This document shows positions 32,776 through 42,915 of a stretch of DNA of 59,096 bases, one piece after another. Location of the stretch: contig JALEOU010000108.1 of the NCBI GenBank assembly GCA_022766945.1, positions 1-59,096 on the forward strand, given 5' to 3'. The notes under the pieces were generated by a model. That model saw only the letters and a program-made list of their open reading frames with translations. It was not told the origin of the DNA and ran no database searches. A program made the translations under genes and the position numbers. The first letter of the stretch is position 1; every line of letters begins with the position of its first letter. The stretch comes from Fusicatenibacter sp. (lineage in GTDB: Bacteria; Bacillota; Clostridia; Lachnospirales; Lachnospiraceae).

Positions 32776-32819
32776 AGAGCAGCGATTCAGCAGAGCAGCG
32801 GAATCGCTGCTCTTTTTTT
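32776..32819 (+). terminator. Terminator after the LacI gene
   Basis: Perfect 13-base stem AGAGCAGCGATTC (32776-32788) / GAATCGCTGCTCT (32801-32813), loop of 12, then a run of T. Confidence 0.9.
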
Positions 32820-33406
32820 CTGTTCCGATTTGCCTGCCATGGGATATCGGAACAGGTGTGAGAGGACTGAAAGGTGAAACGAGCCAAGGGAAGAATTAAA
32901 TTAAGTTAATAATAGAAGAAATATGAAGGTAAAAAAAGATAAGGGACCGTACGATCTGTAAAAATAGACAAAAGCGCACATTAATAATTTAATAAAGTGA
33001 CGAAAATGTGGTTTGCGAAGCGAAAATAAAGAAAAACATATTGATTTAATAAAGCTATTGATGTAGAATTTATATAAAGTTAATAGAAAGTTAATTAACA
33101 ATGAATACAAAGCATAAATAAAGAAACAAAGAAAGAAAATAAAGCAAAGTTAAGAGAAAATCACCTCCAAATCGAAAAAACCAATTGGCAGGAGGCGGAA
33201 GAGACTCGTGACATGTGACAGTGATCCGCTTTTTCGAAGTGTGGGGGATTTTATAAAAGCAGTGATTCAACTATCCGCTGAATTGGTGCAAAAAGGAGTC
33301 CTGTGTTTCCCAAAAAATCGCGAAGACACAGATTCCAAAGGTAATCTATGAGGGGAAAGGAGGAAAGAAAAAGAAACACGTTTACTGTAATGGAAAGGAG
33401 ATTAAT
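32820..33406. other. Long AT-rich leader/control region of the mannan transporter operon
   Basis: About 590 bases without a gene. Positions 32890-33150 are very AT-rich and hold many TTAAT words, including the promoter and palindrome listed separately. From the promoter to the first ATG the leader would be over 300 bases, long enough for RNA-level control; the segment 33180-33300 is less AT-rich and could fold, but I cannot match it to a known riboswitch. Confidence 0.5.
33041..33099 (+). promoter_or_regulatory. Promoter and palindromic operator of the mannan transporter operon
   Basis: -35 TTGATT (33041-33046), 17 bases, -10 TAGAAT (33064-33069). A perfect palindrome GTTAATTAAC (33090-33099) lies about 20 bases past the -10. 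The same word occurs after the GH36 promoter. Confidence 0.7.
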
Positions 33407-34357
33407 ATGGCAGTAAGTAAAGCAACTCCGGCCAAACAGGGCTGGAAAGAAAAATGTGCGGGAATTGGACGTCAGATGATCAAGAAACGCTGGCTGTACT
33501 TCCTTCTGGTTCCCGGAATCCTGTTTTTCGCAATCTTTAAATATGTTCCGATGTACGGATTGAAGATTGCATTTATGGATTACAATCAGTATGACCCGTC
33601 GAAAAGTACCTGGGTAGGTCTGGCTCAGTTCGCCAGCCTCTTTTCGAAACGATCTTTCCTTCCGGTACTTCGAAACACAGTAGTCATCAGCCTTTTGAAA
33701 CTGGTGATCGGATTCCCGATACCGGTAATTCTGGCATTGATGATGAATGAAATGCGAAGCCTCAAATTCAAGAAAGTGTCACAGACACTGCTGTATCTGC
33801 CGCACTTTATTTCCTGGGTTATTCTGGCAGGTATCATTATGACCCTGCTGGATCCGGACAACGGACTGATCACACAGCTGATCTTTCAGATCACAGGACA
33901 GAAAGTCATGGTACTGACAGACTCCAAATGGTTTGTTCCAATGCTGATCGTGACCGATATCTATAAAGGTATGGGATGGGGAACGATTTTGTATTTTGCC
34001 GCAATCAGCGGCATCGACCCGTCACTCTATGAAGCCGCATCCATCGACGGAGCCGGCAGATGGAGACAGGCGATCAATATTACCCTTCCATCCATCGTAC
34101 CTACGATTGTGGTCTGCTTCATCCTGAACTGCGGAAATATTCTGAATGCGGGATTTGATCAGATCTTTATGCTGTATACCTCGCATGTGTATGATGTAGC
34201 GGATATCATCGACACTTACGTTTATCGAATGGGTATCATTAACAATGATTATTCCTTCAGTACGGCAGCCGGTATGTTTAAGTCTGTCGTGGCCTTCCTG
34301 CTGATCATGATTGTGAATTCAGTCGCCAAGAAGACCGGAAACGAAGGTCTGTTCTAA
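33407..34357 (+). CDS. Sugar ABC transporter permease (LplB-like)
   Basis: 316 residues with six membrane segments beginning at about residue 30 (RWLYFLLVPGILFFAIFKYV). The EAA loop is YEAASIDGAGRWRQAINITLPSI, where the ATPase docks. Family: CUT1 permeases of the LplB/MsmF kind. With the next gene it forms the channel for mannooligosaccharides delivered by the lipoprotein encoded third. No ATPase gene is in the window; such systems usually share a general MsmK/MsiK-type ATPase encoded elsewhere. Ribosome site AAAGGAG. Confidence 0.94.
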   Translation: MAVSKATPAKQGWKEKCAGIGRQMIKKRWLYFLLVPGILFFAIFKYVPMYGLKIAFMDYNQYDPSKSTWVGLAQFASLFSKRSFLPVLRNTVVISLLKLVIGFPIPVILALMMNEMRSLKFKKVSQTLLYLPHFISWVILAGIIMTLLDPDNGLITQLIFQITGQKVMVLTDSKWFVPMLIVTDIYKGMGWGTILYFAAISGIDPSLYEAASIDGAGRWRQAINITLPSIVPTIVVCFILNCGNILNAGFDQIFMLYTSHVYDVADIIDTYVYRMGIINNDYSFSTAAGMFKSVVAFLLIMIVNSVAKKTGNEGLF

Positions 34358-34376
34358 GAGGAGGAGGAAGCAGAAA

Positions 34377-35282
34377 ATGAAACGCTCGAACGTAAAGGGA
34401 ACTGCAATCCGCCGGAGTAACGGTGAAAAAGCATTTTCCGTATTCAATTACATCTTCTTTGTCCTGCTGAGCATCATCATGGTATATCCCTTCTGGCATG
34501 TAATCATGATGTCCTTAAGCTCTGTGGAGGCAACAGCCAAAGGCGGTGTTTTTCTGTGGCCAAAAGGCTTTAACCTGGACACTTATGCAAAAGTTTTCCA
34601 TGATCCGTCCATCTGGACCGGATACGCGACCACTCTGGGCGTGACGATCCTTGGTACTTTATTCGGAACACTTTTTACTGCGACCACAGCGTACCCGCTT
34701 TCCAAAAAGGATCTGCCTTTTGCGAAGGCCATGCTGATGCTGGTGCTCTTTACCATGCTGTTCAGCGGCGGTATGATTCCCGGATATTTGCTGATGAAAA
34801 ATCTCCGGCTGATTGATAATCGCTGGTCACTGATTCTTCCCGGTTTGATCAGCGCTTACAATGTCATTATTATGAAGAGCTTCTTTCAATCGATTCCGGA
34901 AAGTCTGGAAGAATCGGCTATGTTGGATGGTGCCAACGAGGTGACGATCTTTGCCCGTATCGTTCTGCCTCTTTCCAAGGCAACGGTAGCCACCATAGCA
35001 CTGTTCACAGCGGTCGGCTACTGGAATGATTATTTTTCCAGTGTCCTTTATATTAACTCCAAGGAAAAATGGGCTCTGCAGGCTGTGCTGCGTTACATGC
35101 TGACCAATACCAATCAGGCCATGCAGTCTGCCGGTGTTACCGTAACAGCGGCGACCAATGTAACGGCGGCCACTATCAAGGCGGCTTCCGTGGTTGTTGC
35201 GACAGTGCCGATCCTGTGTGTTTATCCGTTCGTACAGAAGTACTTTGTAAAAGGTGTCATGATCGGCGGCGTAAAAGGCTGA
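34377..35282 (+). CDS. Sugar ABC transporter permease (LplC/YtcP-like)
   Basis: 301 residues, six membrane segments, the second half of the CUT1 channel. EAA loop: LEESAMLDGANEVTIFARIVLPLS. Start at 34377 behind GAGGAGGAAGC, 19 bases after the first permease, so cotranscribed. The last residues, FVQKYFVKGVMIGGVKG, are the usual C-terminus of this group. Confidence 0.94.
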   Translation: MKRSNVKGTAIRRSNGEKAFSVFNYIFFVLLSIIMVYPFWHVIMMSLSSVEATAKGGVFLWPKGFNLDTYAKVFHDPSIWTGYATTLGVTILGTLFGTLFTATTAYPLSKKDLPFAKAMLMLVLFTMLFSGGMIPGYLLMKNLRLIDNRWSLILPGLISAYNVIIMKSFFQSIPESLEESAMLDGANEVTIFARIVLPLSKATVATIALFTAVGYWNDYFSSVLYINSKEKWALQAVLRYMLTNTNQAMQSAGVTVTAATNVTAATIKAASVVVATVPILCVYPFVQKYFVKGVMIGGVKG

Positions 35283-35316
35283 TCTGTTCAGGAAAAAGAA
35301 AAGGAGGAAACAAAGA

Positions 35317-36951
35317 ATGAAAAGAAAATTTGCAGCATGCGTACTTGCAGGAGTGATGACTGTTGGAATGTTTGCCGGATGCGGCAGCAACGGCGGAACA
35401 ACATCTGAGAAGGGATCCGGTTCCGCTTCCGGCGGCACGGTTGTCTCAGATGAGAAAATCGATGTGCTGAATCAGGAAGAAACGATGAAACTGAGTGTGG
35501 TATGTCTTCAGGGATATACTCAGCCGGACAGTGAGACACAGAAATGGATGGAAGATCGTTACAATCTGGATATTGAAGTGATTGCTCTGCCGGGATGGTC
35601 GGATGCTACGGCCAAGATTTCTCTTCTGATGGGGGATGAAACCCAGAGACCGGATATCATCTGGTGGTGGAACATGGATGCCGACTATACGAAGTGGGTC
35701 GATGCAGGTCTGCTGGTCGATGTGGCGCCCTATATGGACAAATATACAAACATCAGAGATTACTATAACGACGTAGACCCGGGTGTCCTCTTCTATGCAT
35801 CGGATGACAGCGGCAGCATTTATCGGATCCCCGGTGATGTGGCGGAACCGGCCTGCGAGACTTTGTGGATCCGTCAGGACTGGCTGGACAATCTGGGACT
35901 TTCCGTACCCACCACATTGGATGAACTGGAGGATGTTCTGTACAAATTCACATTTGATGATCCGGATGGAAACGGAGTGAATGATACTTATGGATGGGGC
36001 GGTGACGGATATGATCTCCGCAGCTTCTGGCCATGGATTCAGGGAGCGGGAGAAGGCTACGGACGTGACACCTTCCTGCTTGCGGATGACGGAACTTATA
36101 TTTACGGACCGACCACAGAAGACTGCAAGGAATGGCTGGGAAGAGTGTCCAAGCTGTATGCAGACGGCGTAATCACACCGAATATCATCACAGATACAGA
36201 CCGCGATGAAGAGATGGCAAACGGCGGTTTCGGCGCTACGTACAGCTGGGTAACCTGGAACAATCCGTCCACTGGTGTTATGCAGTCCTTCTATGCAACC
36301 AATCCGGATGCAAAGTGGGTTCCCATTGACATGGTAGCAGGTGACAACGGTACTCCGCAGGATGACCCGGCGTCCATCAGTGCATGGTGCTATTTCGGAA
36401 TTACCAATGTATGCTCTGACCCGGAGAGAGCTTACGCAATCTGGGATGATCTGGCAGCTCCGGAAAACTACATCCGCAAGAGATTCGGTGTGCAGGACAG
36501 AGACTGGAAGGACAACGGAGACGGCACCTATGACATTATCAATCCGTGGGATGGCGGTGTAAATACCGAAAACAATTACGGAATCAACCTGTTCCAGGAT
36601 TTGTTCGCAAGAAAAGATGAGTGCAACATTGCCAACACAACTGAGACGACAGAGCTTTTTGAAAAAGTAAAAGAGAATAGCCGTCTGGCTTATGCCCGCT
36701 CAGTGGAGAAGAAGAACCCGTCAGCCTATACGGTAAACAACGATCTGGGTACCGATATCGGTGATATCATGAAAGAGTATGTCTGGGGTGTGATCGGAGG
36801 CAACAAGTCTCTGGATAACTGGGATGCATACGTAAGTGATATTGAAAATGCAGGAGTTCAGGATGTACTGGATGAGCTTGCCGAGCTTCACGGGGCTCAG
36901 AGAGAGCAGTACGAAGAGTATATGAAGAATTATGAAGCAAACAATCAGTAA
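35317..36951 (+). CDS. Oligosaccharide-binding lipoprotein of the ABC importer
   Basis: 544 residues. Lipoprotein signal: basic start, hydrophobic core and lipobox FAGC with Cys about 22, followed by a Gly/Ser-rich tether. The rest is a cluster B/D solute-binding protein (LplA/YtcQ size, 500-560). Trp- and Asp-rich stretches (IIWWWNMDADYTKW, YGWGGDGYDLRSFWPWIQ) would stack on sugar rings. It captures beta-mannooligosaccharides outside the membrane for the two permeases; that substrate is inferred from the enzymes encoded next, as in the Roseburia mannan locus. Ribosome site AAAAGGAGG. Confidence 0.93.
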   Translation: MKRKFAACVLAGVMTVGMFAGCGSNGGTTSEKGSGSASGGTVVSDEKIDVLNQEETMKLSVVCLQGYTQPDSETQKWMEDRYNLDIEVIALPGWSDATAKISLLMGDETQRPDIIWWWNMDADYTKWVDAGLLVDVAPYMDKYTNIRDYYNDVDPGVLFYASDDSGSIYRIPGDVAEPACETLWIRQDWLDNLGLSVPTTLDELEDVLYKFTFDDPDGNGVNDTYGWGGDGYDLRSFWPWIQGAGEGYGRDTFLLADDGTYIYGPTTEDCKEWLGRVSKLYADGVITPNIITDTDRDEEMANGGFGATYSWVTWNNPSTGVMQSFYATNPDAKWVPIDMVAGDNGTPQDDPASISAWCYFGITNVCSDPERAYAIWDDLAAPENYIRKRFGVQDRDWKDNGDGTYDIINPWDGGVNTENNYGINLFQDLFARKDECNIANTTETTELFEKVKENSRLAYARSVEKKNPSAYTVNNDLGTDIGDIMKEYVWGVIGGNKSLDNWDAYVSDIENAGVQDVLDELAELHGAQREQYEEYMKNYEANNQ

Positions 36952-36970
36952 ATGACAAAAAGAAACCATA

Positions 36971-37013
36971 CAACAGCCCTGCGGCAGAGAAAACAGCTGC
37001 TGCAGGGCTGTTG
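36971..37013 (+). terminator. Intra-operon hairpin after the binding-protein gene
   Basis: Perfect 12-base stem CAACAGCCCTGC (36971-36982) / GCAGGGCTGTTG (37002-37013), loop of 19, and no T-run. It fits an mRNA-stabilising or partial attenuating hairpin that lets the binding protein be made in excess over the enzymes downstream. Confidence 0.6.
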
Positions 37014-37062
37014 CATCACAGGCAGCTCTTGTATAGAGAAAAAAGAAATGGAGGAATGAAAA

Positions 37063-38088
37063 ATGAGTGAAGTGAAAATCATCGGTGCAGATGTACCAAA
37101 TGTACCATGGCAGGATCGTCCGCAGGACGATACCTCAGGTCTTCCACTGTGGAGATACCGTGAAAATCCCATTATCGGACGCAACCCGGTGGAGGGTGTT
37201 GCCCGTATTTTTAACAGTGCAGTGATGCCCTATGAAGGAGAATTTATTGGCGTATTCCGCGGAGAGCAGACCAACGGAGTTCCCTTTATCTATCTTGGAA
37301 GGAGCAAAGATGCCATCCACTGGGAATTTGACAAAGAGAAGATCCGTTTTGTGGATGAAGACGGACAGGAATTTATGCCCCGCTATGCCTATGACCCAAG
37401 GCTTGTAAAAGTGGAGGATACCTACTATATTATATGGTGTCAGGACTTTTACGGAGCTGCCATCGGTGTTGCGAAAACACAGGATTTCAAAACATTTACG
37501 AGAATTGAAAATCCGTTCCTTCCATTTAACCGCAATGCCGTGCTGTTTCCGAGAAAAGTGAACGGAAACTTTCTCATGCTTTCCCGTCCAAGTGACAGCG
37601 GACATACTCCTTTTGGCGATATCTTCCTCTCAGAGAGCCCGGATATGCATTACTGGGGCAATCACCGCCATGTGATGGGAAAAGGAAAAGAGTGGTGGCA
37701 GTCAGTGAAAATCGGAGGCGGAGCCGCTCCGATTGAGACAACTGAGGGCTGGCTGTTATTCTATCACGGCGTTACCGGTACCTGCAACGGACTGGTGTAC
37801 AGCATCGGCGGAGCGATTCTCGATATTGATAATCCTTCTATTGTTAAATATCGCTGCGAGACTTATCTGCTGACGCCGCAGGAGTGGTATGAAGAGCGGG
37901 GATTTGTGCCGAATGTAACTTTCCCCTGTGCAACTATTCATGATTCCGAGAGCGGCAGAATTGCTATTTACTACGGCTGCGCGGATACCTATGTGGGTCT
38001 GGCATTTACAACTGTGGATGAGGTTGTTGCTTATATTAAAGAGCACAGTGCTTTGACCGAAGAAGATAAGGAAATCGGAAAAAGATAA
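37063..38088 (+). CDS. GH130_2 beta-1,4-mannooligosaccharide phosphorylase
   Basis: 341 residues, the usual length. Five-bladed propeller with GH130 motifs: NPVEGVARIFNSAVMPY, GVFRGEQ, YAYDPRLVKVEDTYYI with the proton-donor Asp in YDPRL, SRPSDSGHTPFGDIF, KIGGGAAPIETTEGWLLFYHGV. It splits beta-1,4-mannooligosaccharides with phosphate, giving mannose-1-phosphate and a shorter chain. Cytosolic. It precedes the epimerase and GH130_1, the three-enzyme set of the mannan pathway known from Ruminococcus albus and Roseburia. Confidence 0.9.
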   Translation: MSEVKIIGADVPNVPWQDRPQDDTSGLPLWRYRENPIIGRNPVEGVARIFNSAVMPYEGEFIGVFRGEQTNGVPFIYLGRSKDAIHWEFDKEKIRFVDEDGQEFMPRYAYDPRLVKVEDTYYIIWCQDFYGAAIGVAKTQDFKTFTRIENPFLPFNRNAVLFPRKVNGNFLMLSRPSDSGHTPFGDIFLSESPDMHYWGNHRHVMGKGKEWWQSVKIGGGAAPIETTEGWLLFYHGVTGTCNGLVYSIGGAILDIDNPSIVKYRCETYLLTPQEWYEERGFVPNVTFPCATIHDSESGRIAIYYGCADTYVGLAFTTVDEVVAYIKEHSALTEEDKEIGKR

Positions 38089-38105
38089 GCAATCGGGAGG
38101 AAAAA

Positions 38106-39272
38106 ATGCTTGTTACGGAAGTGAAAGAACATTTACTGACGAAAATTATACCGTTCTGGCAAGGCATGAAGGATGAAGTGAACGGAGGATTTTGCGGCTA
38201 TATGGATTTTGATTTGAAGATGGATCTAAAGTCGGAAAAAGGCTGTATTCTGAACAGCAGGATTCTCTGGTTCTTTTCCAATGCGTATCTTGTGCTTGGA
38301 GAGGAGAAACTTCTAAAGGATGCACGCCATGCGTTTCTTTTCCTGAAAGAGCATTGCCTGGATCGGGAGTACGGCGGAGTCTACTGGTCGCTGACGTATC
38401 TTGGAGAGCCGGAGGACACGACAAAACATACTTACAATCAGGCATTTGCGATCTATGCACTTTCCTCTTATTATGATGCTTCCGGAGATGAGGAAGCACT
38501 TCAGATCGCCTGGGAACTGTATCATCTGATCGAGACAAAATGCCGGGATGAATACGGATATCTGGAAGCTTTTTCCCGTGATTTTCGGCCTGCCGACAAT
38601 GACAAACTTTCGGAAAACGGCGTCATGGCAGACAAGACAATGAACACGCTGCTGCACGTCTTTGAGGCCTATACAGAGCTGTACCGCGTGACGAAAGAAG
38701 AGGTTGTGGCAGATCGTCTGCGGTGGATGATGGATCTGTTTACGGAGAAAGTATATAACCCGGAAATCGGACGGCAGGAAGTGTTCTTTGACCGGAACTG
38801 GAATTCGCTGATTGATCTGTATTCCTACGGTCATGACATTGAGACAGCATGGCTTCTGGACCGGGGCGTGGAAGTATTGGGGGATGCTTCTTATGTGGAA
38901 AAGATCTCTCCTGTCACAAAGACGATCACGGAAAATATCTACAATCGGGCGTACATCGATCATTCCCTGGTGAATGAAGCCGAGAACGGTATCGTGGATA
39001 CGACACGGGTCTGGTGGGTGCAGGCAGAGGCGGTAGTCGGTTTCCTCAATGGCTATCAGAAATCACCGGAACAGGTCAAATACCTGGAAGCGGCAAAGGA
39101 CATCTGGAACTATATCAGGACGTATCTGGTGGATCCAAGGGAAGGATCGGAATGGTTCTGGTCTCTGGACAAGGATCGAAATCCGATCAAAAAACCGATT
39201 GTGGAACCCTGGAAATGTCCCTATCATAATGGAAGAATGTGCTTTGAGGTGATAAGGAGGATGCAAAAATGA
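38106..39272 (+). CDS. Cellobiose/mannobiose 2-epimerase (AGE family)
   Basis: 388 residues, (alpha/alpha)6-barrel. Motifs of cellobiose 2-epimerases: [80 protein letters not shown] with the catalytic His, and [15 protein letters not shown]. It turns beta-1,4-mannobiose into mannosyl-glucose at the reducing end, making the substrate of GH130_1. The gene ends in an ATGA overlap with the GH130_1 gene, so the two are translated together. Confidence 0.93.
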   Translation: MLVTEVKEHLLTKIIPFWQGMKDEVNGGFCGYMDFDLKMDLKSEKGCILNSRILWFFSNAYLVLGEEKLLKDARHAFLFLKEHCLDREYGGVYWSLTYLGEPEDTTKHTYNQAFAIYALSSYYDASGDEEALQIAWELYHLIETKCRDEYGYLEAFSRDFRPADNDKLSENGVMADKTMNTLLHVFEAYTELYRVTKEEVVADRLRWMMDLFTEKVYNPEIGRQEVFFDRNWNSLIDLYSYGHDIETAWLLDRGVEVLGDASYVEKISPVTKTITENIYNRAYIDHSLVNEAENGIVDTTRVWWVQAEAVVGFLNGYQKSPEQVKYLEAAKDIWNYIRTYLVDPREGSEWFWSLDKDRNPIKKPIVEPWKCPYHNGRMCFEVIRRMQK

Positions 39273-40432
39273 TTCATAAACAGTACTATGTGGAACAGGC
39301 AAAAGTAGATCGCGTGATCGCGAAAAAGAATCGGAAAAGTGACTTTTACAACGGTATTTATGACCGCTATGAAGATCCGGTGCTTACACGGGAGTTTGCC
39401 CCGGTGCACTGGAGATATGACCTGAATGAAGAGACGAATCCCTATTTTATGGAACGCCTGGGAATCAACGCGGTCATGAATTCCGGTGCCATTTTCCTGA
39501 ATGGAAAGTATTATCTGGTGGTGCGTGTGGAAGGCAACGACAGAAAGTCTTTCTTTGCAGTGGCAGAGAGTGACACGGGTATTGACGGATTTCATTTCTG
39601 GGATTATCCGGTAGAACTTCCGGACACCTGCCCGGAGGAGACGAATGTATATGATATGCGGCTGACGCAGCATGAGGATGGCTGGATCTATGGGGTGTTC
39701 TGTTCCGAGAGCAAAGACCGGGAAGATCCGGATCTGTCCGCGGCAGTGGCAGAGGCCGGAATTGTGAGAACAAAAGATCTGAAACACTGGGAGCGTCTGG
39801 ACAATCTGAAGACACTGCGGTCTCCCCAGCAGAGAAACGTGGTGCTGCACCCGGAATTTGTGGATGGCAAATATGCTTTCTATACCAGACCGATGGATGG
39901 GTTTATTGAGACAGGAAGCGGCGGCGGAATCGGATTCGGACTGTGCGAGGATATCGAGCATGCGGTGATCGATGAAGAAAAAATCATCAGCCGCAGAATC
40001 TATCACACCATCACGGAGTCCAAGAATGGAGCCGGAGCGACGCCGATCCGGGGCAAAAAATGCTGGATCCATATCGCTCACGGTGTGCGCAATACAGCTG
40101 CCGGTCTGCGGTACGTTCTGTACGTATTTGGAACCGATCTGGAGGATCCGTCGAAAGTCATTGCAGAGCCTTCCGGTGTCTTTCTGGTACCCTTTGGGGA
40201 GGAACGTGTGGGTGACGTATCCAATGTAGTATTTACCAACGGAGCCATCGCAAGGGAAAACGGAGATGTCTACATCTATTATGCGTCCTGTGACACCAGA
40301 ATGCATGTGGCCACTACCACCATCGACCGCCTGGAAGATTATCTGTTCCATACGCCAGAAGATCCGCACCGTTCTGCGGACTGCGTAAAGCAGAGATGTG
40401 AACTGATCCGGAAGAATCTGGAACTGCTGTAA
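39269..40432 (+). CDS. GH130_1 4-O-beta-D-mannosyl-D-glucose phosphorylase
   Basis: 387 residues. Subfamily 1 signs: a longer N-terminus ([20 protein letters not shown]), [39 protein letters not shown] with catalytic Asp in YDMRL, and [20 protein letters not shown]. It splits mannosyl-glucose with phosphate into mannose-1-phosphate and glucose. Last gene of the mannan operon, directly after the epimerase that makes its substrate. Followed by a hairpin terminator. Confidence 0.93.
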   Translation: MIHKQYYVEQAKVDRVIAKKNRKSDFYNGIYDRYEDPVLTREFAPVHWRYDLNEETNPYFMERLGINAVMNSGAIFLNGKYYLVVRVEGNDRKSFFAVAESDTGIDGFHFWDYPVELPDTCPEETNVYDMRLTQHEDGWIYGVFCSESKDREDPDLSAAVAEAGIVRTKDLKHWERLDNLKTLRSPQQRNVVLHPEFVDGKYAFYTRPMDGFIETGSGGGIGFGLCEDIEHAVIDEEKIISRRIYHTITESKNGAGATPIRGKKCWIHIAHGVRNTAAGLRYVLYVFGTDLEDPSKVIAEPSGVFLVPFGEERVGDVSNVVFTNGAIARENGDVYIYYASCDTRMHVATTTIDRLEDYLFHTPEDPHRSADCVKQRCELIRKNLELL

Positions 40433-40467
40433 GAGATCCTGCCGTATCAAAGGTGCAAAATATATCA

Positions 40468-40510
40468 GGTGCAGGTGTCGGCGAAGGGCTGACATCTGCA
40501 CCGGTTTTTA
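40468..40510. terminator. Terminator between GH130_1 and histidinol-phosphatase genes
   Basis: Stem GGTGCAGGTGTC (40468-40479) / GACATCTGCACC (40491-40502), one mismatch, then GGTTTTTA. It lies between convergent genes and may serve both. Confidence 0.8.
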
Positions 40511-41344
40511 TCTGAGATGCATCCTGGGACCGTTCAATTGGCCAGGTAGTGTGGGAAGGGAAGAGGAAAACAGAGTGTCCGTCGGGGTAATACCGAGGGA
40601 TTCCAGATTCCGGTAGGCTGCCGTGACGGCGTCGTCCCATAAAAGAGCGGGATTGTGGCAGTCAGAGCCGACGATAACCCGGATGGGAGCCTGGCAGGCC
40701 ATGCGCCAGAAACGCTCGTCCGGGTAAGGACACCGTGTGCCGTCGGGATAATTCTGCTTCCCGCGGCGCAGTCCGTTGGCATTGTATTCCAGCAAAGTAC
40801 CGGTGGCAGCGGCCGCATCGATCAGAATGTCTGCAGCTCTTCTGCAGTTATCGTCCCAGGCAAAGGGGCTGAACAGATAAATATCCGGGTGAGCGATGGC
40901 GGCAAAATAACCGGTCTTCATCCCTTCGGCAATTGTACGGGCATAGACGGGGTACAGGTCGGTGGAAGGAATGTCATAGATACTCGGCATCCGGCCGGAG
41001 CCGCACGGGAAGAAATGCTCCCCCATGATCAGATAATCCAGGCCGTAACGGGTCAGAAGATCCTCGTAATAGTCACGATACTGAGGCAGATATTCGATCT
41101 CCAGCCCCTTAAAAAGAGAGATATCGGACCGGTATTTCCCTGAAAGCTGGTCCATCTCCCTGATATAATCCGTCAGTTCACCAAAAGGCATCCGATAGCC
41201 GAAATCATAATCCGGAAAAGGTGCGTGATCCGAAAATCCCAGCTGATCCATCCCGGCGGATAAAGCCGCCTGAACATATTCCTCTGCTGAGCCATCCGCA
41301 TGTCTGCATCGATCGTAATGTGTATGAAAATTTGTCTTCTTCAT
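40508..41344 (-). CDS. PHP-family histidinol-phosphatase
   Basis: 278 residues. PHP motifs: NFHTHYDRCRHADGSAEEYV (metal His residues at the start), LGFSDHAPFP, FKGLEIEYLP, LDYLIMGEHFF, FAAIAHPDIYLFS, GSDCHNPALL. HisK/HisJ family, removing phosphate from histidinol phosphate in histidine synthesis. No other his genes are near, which is common in Clostridia where hisK is apart; other sugar or nucleotide phosphates remain possible. Confidence 0.85.
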   Translation of the reverse strand: MKKTNFHTHYDRCRHADGSAEEYVQAALSAGMDQLGFSDHAPFPDYDFGYRMPFGELTDYIREMDQLSGKYRSDISLFKGLEIEYLPQYRDYYEDLLTRYGLDYLIMGEHFFPCGSGRMPSIYDIPSTDLYPVYARTIAEGMKTGYFAAIAHPDIYLFSPFAWDDNCRRAADILIDAAAATGTLLEYNANGLRRGKQNYPDGTRCPYPDERFWRMACQAPIRVIVGSDCHNPALLWDDAVTAAYRNLESLGITPTDTLFSSSLPTLPGQLNGPRMHLR

Positions 41345-41550
41345 TGGTTCTGTTCCACCTTTTTTGTTCTCTTATGTGTTCCAGTATAGGCTTCCTGTAA
41401 TAGAAAATCAACCCGGAATCCCCTTTGACAAAGAGGATTTTTTCTTTTATACTGAAGATATCGAAGCAGCGCAAGCGTAAGTCCGGATGTAAAATGGAGT
41501 TACGACTGCGCTTTTTTTTGTCTATTACAGCGGTAAAAGGAGAAGATGGT

Positions 41551-42915
41551 ATGAACGACCAAAAACAAAACAAGATGGCAGTGATGCCGATGGGAGCTCT
41601 GGTATGGAATATGTCGCTCCCTATGATGATTTCCCTGCTGGTACAGTCCCTTTATAATATTGTGGACAGTATTTTTGTGGCGCGCCTTTCAGAGCAGGCG
41701 CTGACAGCAACCGCCCTGGCGTATCCTGTTCAGATGCTTATGATTGCGGTGGGAGTGGGCACTGCGGTGGGTTTAAATGCGGAGCTTTCCCGCACCCTTG
41801 GAACCGGAAATAAAGAGGAGGCGTCCAGAGTGGCCGTCACGGGAATTCTGCTGGAAGTGATCAGCGCGGCTGTGTTTATGATCCTGGGATTTTTCGGCTC
41901 CAATTACTTGGCACATATGTTTACTTCGAATGCAGAAATTGCGGAACAGTGCGGATCCTATCTCTTTATCTGTACGGTTTTCTGTCTGGGAAACTTCGTG
42001 TGTATGAGCTATCAGAGACTGATGCAGTCTTCCGGAAAAGCGTTTCTTAGCATGACGATTCTGGTGGCGGGAGCAGTGACCAATCTGATTCTGGATCCGA
42101 TTCTGATCTTTGGCATGCTGGGCGGACCGGCCCTTGGGATCCGCGGTGCGGCGATCGCTACGGTCATCGGACAGTGGGTCAGCATGGGAACGGGATTTCT
42201 TCTGCAGAAATACTGCAATGCGGAACTTCATGTAACCCTGAAAAATTACCGCATGCAGGCACAGCGGGTTCGGGCAATCTATAAAGTGGGAATTCCGACC
42301 ATTATCATGCAGGCGTTAAACAGCATGATGGTGACCGCATTCAACGCCATTCTGCTGCCGTTTTCTTCCACGGCGGTCGCTTTCTTCGGTGTCTATTACA
42401 AACTGCAGAATTTTCTGTTTATGCCGCTGAATGGTCTGGGACAGGCTTCCATTCCGATTGTGGGATACAATTTTGGGGCAAAAAACAAAGAAAGAATCAG
42501 GGAGGCGCTGAAAATTATTTATCCGGCGGCGATTGTGATTGCGGTGGCGGGGACCCTGATCTTTCGGATCTTTCCGGGACAGCTGCTGGGACTGTTTTCT
42601 GCAGGAGACGCCATGCGGGCGATCGGAATTCCGGCGCTGAGAGTGATCTCACTGTCGTTCCCTGTGGCAGCGGTCACGATGATCACAGGCTATTTCCTGT
42701 CCGGTCTGGGAGACGGTGTCACGAATATGGTCGGATCTTTTTTGCGGCAGTTTGTCCCGCTGATTCCTCTGGCATGGCTCTTTGCAAAGGTGGGCCAAAT
42801 TGAGATCGTGTGGTATGCAATCTGGGTTTCCGAACTCTGCGGTGCGGCATATGCAGTATTCCGGCTGTACATAAGGCTGCGGACTATGTACGAAAGCCGG
42901 TCTCAGAAGAAGTGA
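41551..42915 (+). CDS. MATE-family multidrug/cation efflux transporter
   Basis: 454 residues from the ATG at 41551 (ribosome site AAAGGAGA); the frame extends upstream but that part is not protein-like. Twelve membrane segments in two halves; MATE signs are MSLPMMISLLVQSLYNIVDSI at the start and NGLGQASIPIVGYNFGAKN at about 320. It exports drugs or metabolites in exchange for Na+ or H+. Stands alone between the histidinol-phosphatase and a flavoprotein gene. Confidence 0.93.
   Translation: MNDQKQNKMAVMPMGALVWNMSLPMMISLLVQSLYNIVDSIFVARLSEQALTATALAYPVQMLMIAVGVGTAVGLNAELSRTLGTGNKEEASRVAVTGILLEVISAAVFMILGFFGSNYLAHMFTSNAEIAEQCGSYLFICTVFCLGNFVCMSYQRLMQSSGKAFLSMTILVAGAVTNLILDPILIFGMLGGPALGIRGAAIATVIGQWVSMGTGFLLQKYCNAELHVTLKNYRMQAQRVRAIYKVGIPTIIMQALNSMMVTAFNAILLPFSSTAVAFFGVYYKLQNFLFMPLNGLGQASIPIVGYNFGAKNKERIREALKIIYPAAIVIAVAGTLIFRIFPGQLLGLFSAGDAMRAIGIPALRVISLSFPVAAVTMITGYFLSGLGDGVTNMVGSFLRQFVPLIPLAWLFAKVGQIEIVWYAIWVSELCGAAYAVFRLYIRLRTMYESRSQKK

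Noticed and set aside
32890-33150. AT-rich region as a replication origin or plasmid iteron set
   Set aside because: No DnaA-box cluster, no repeated iterons and no replication gene nearby; it is better explained as a promoter region.
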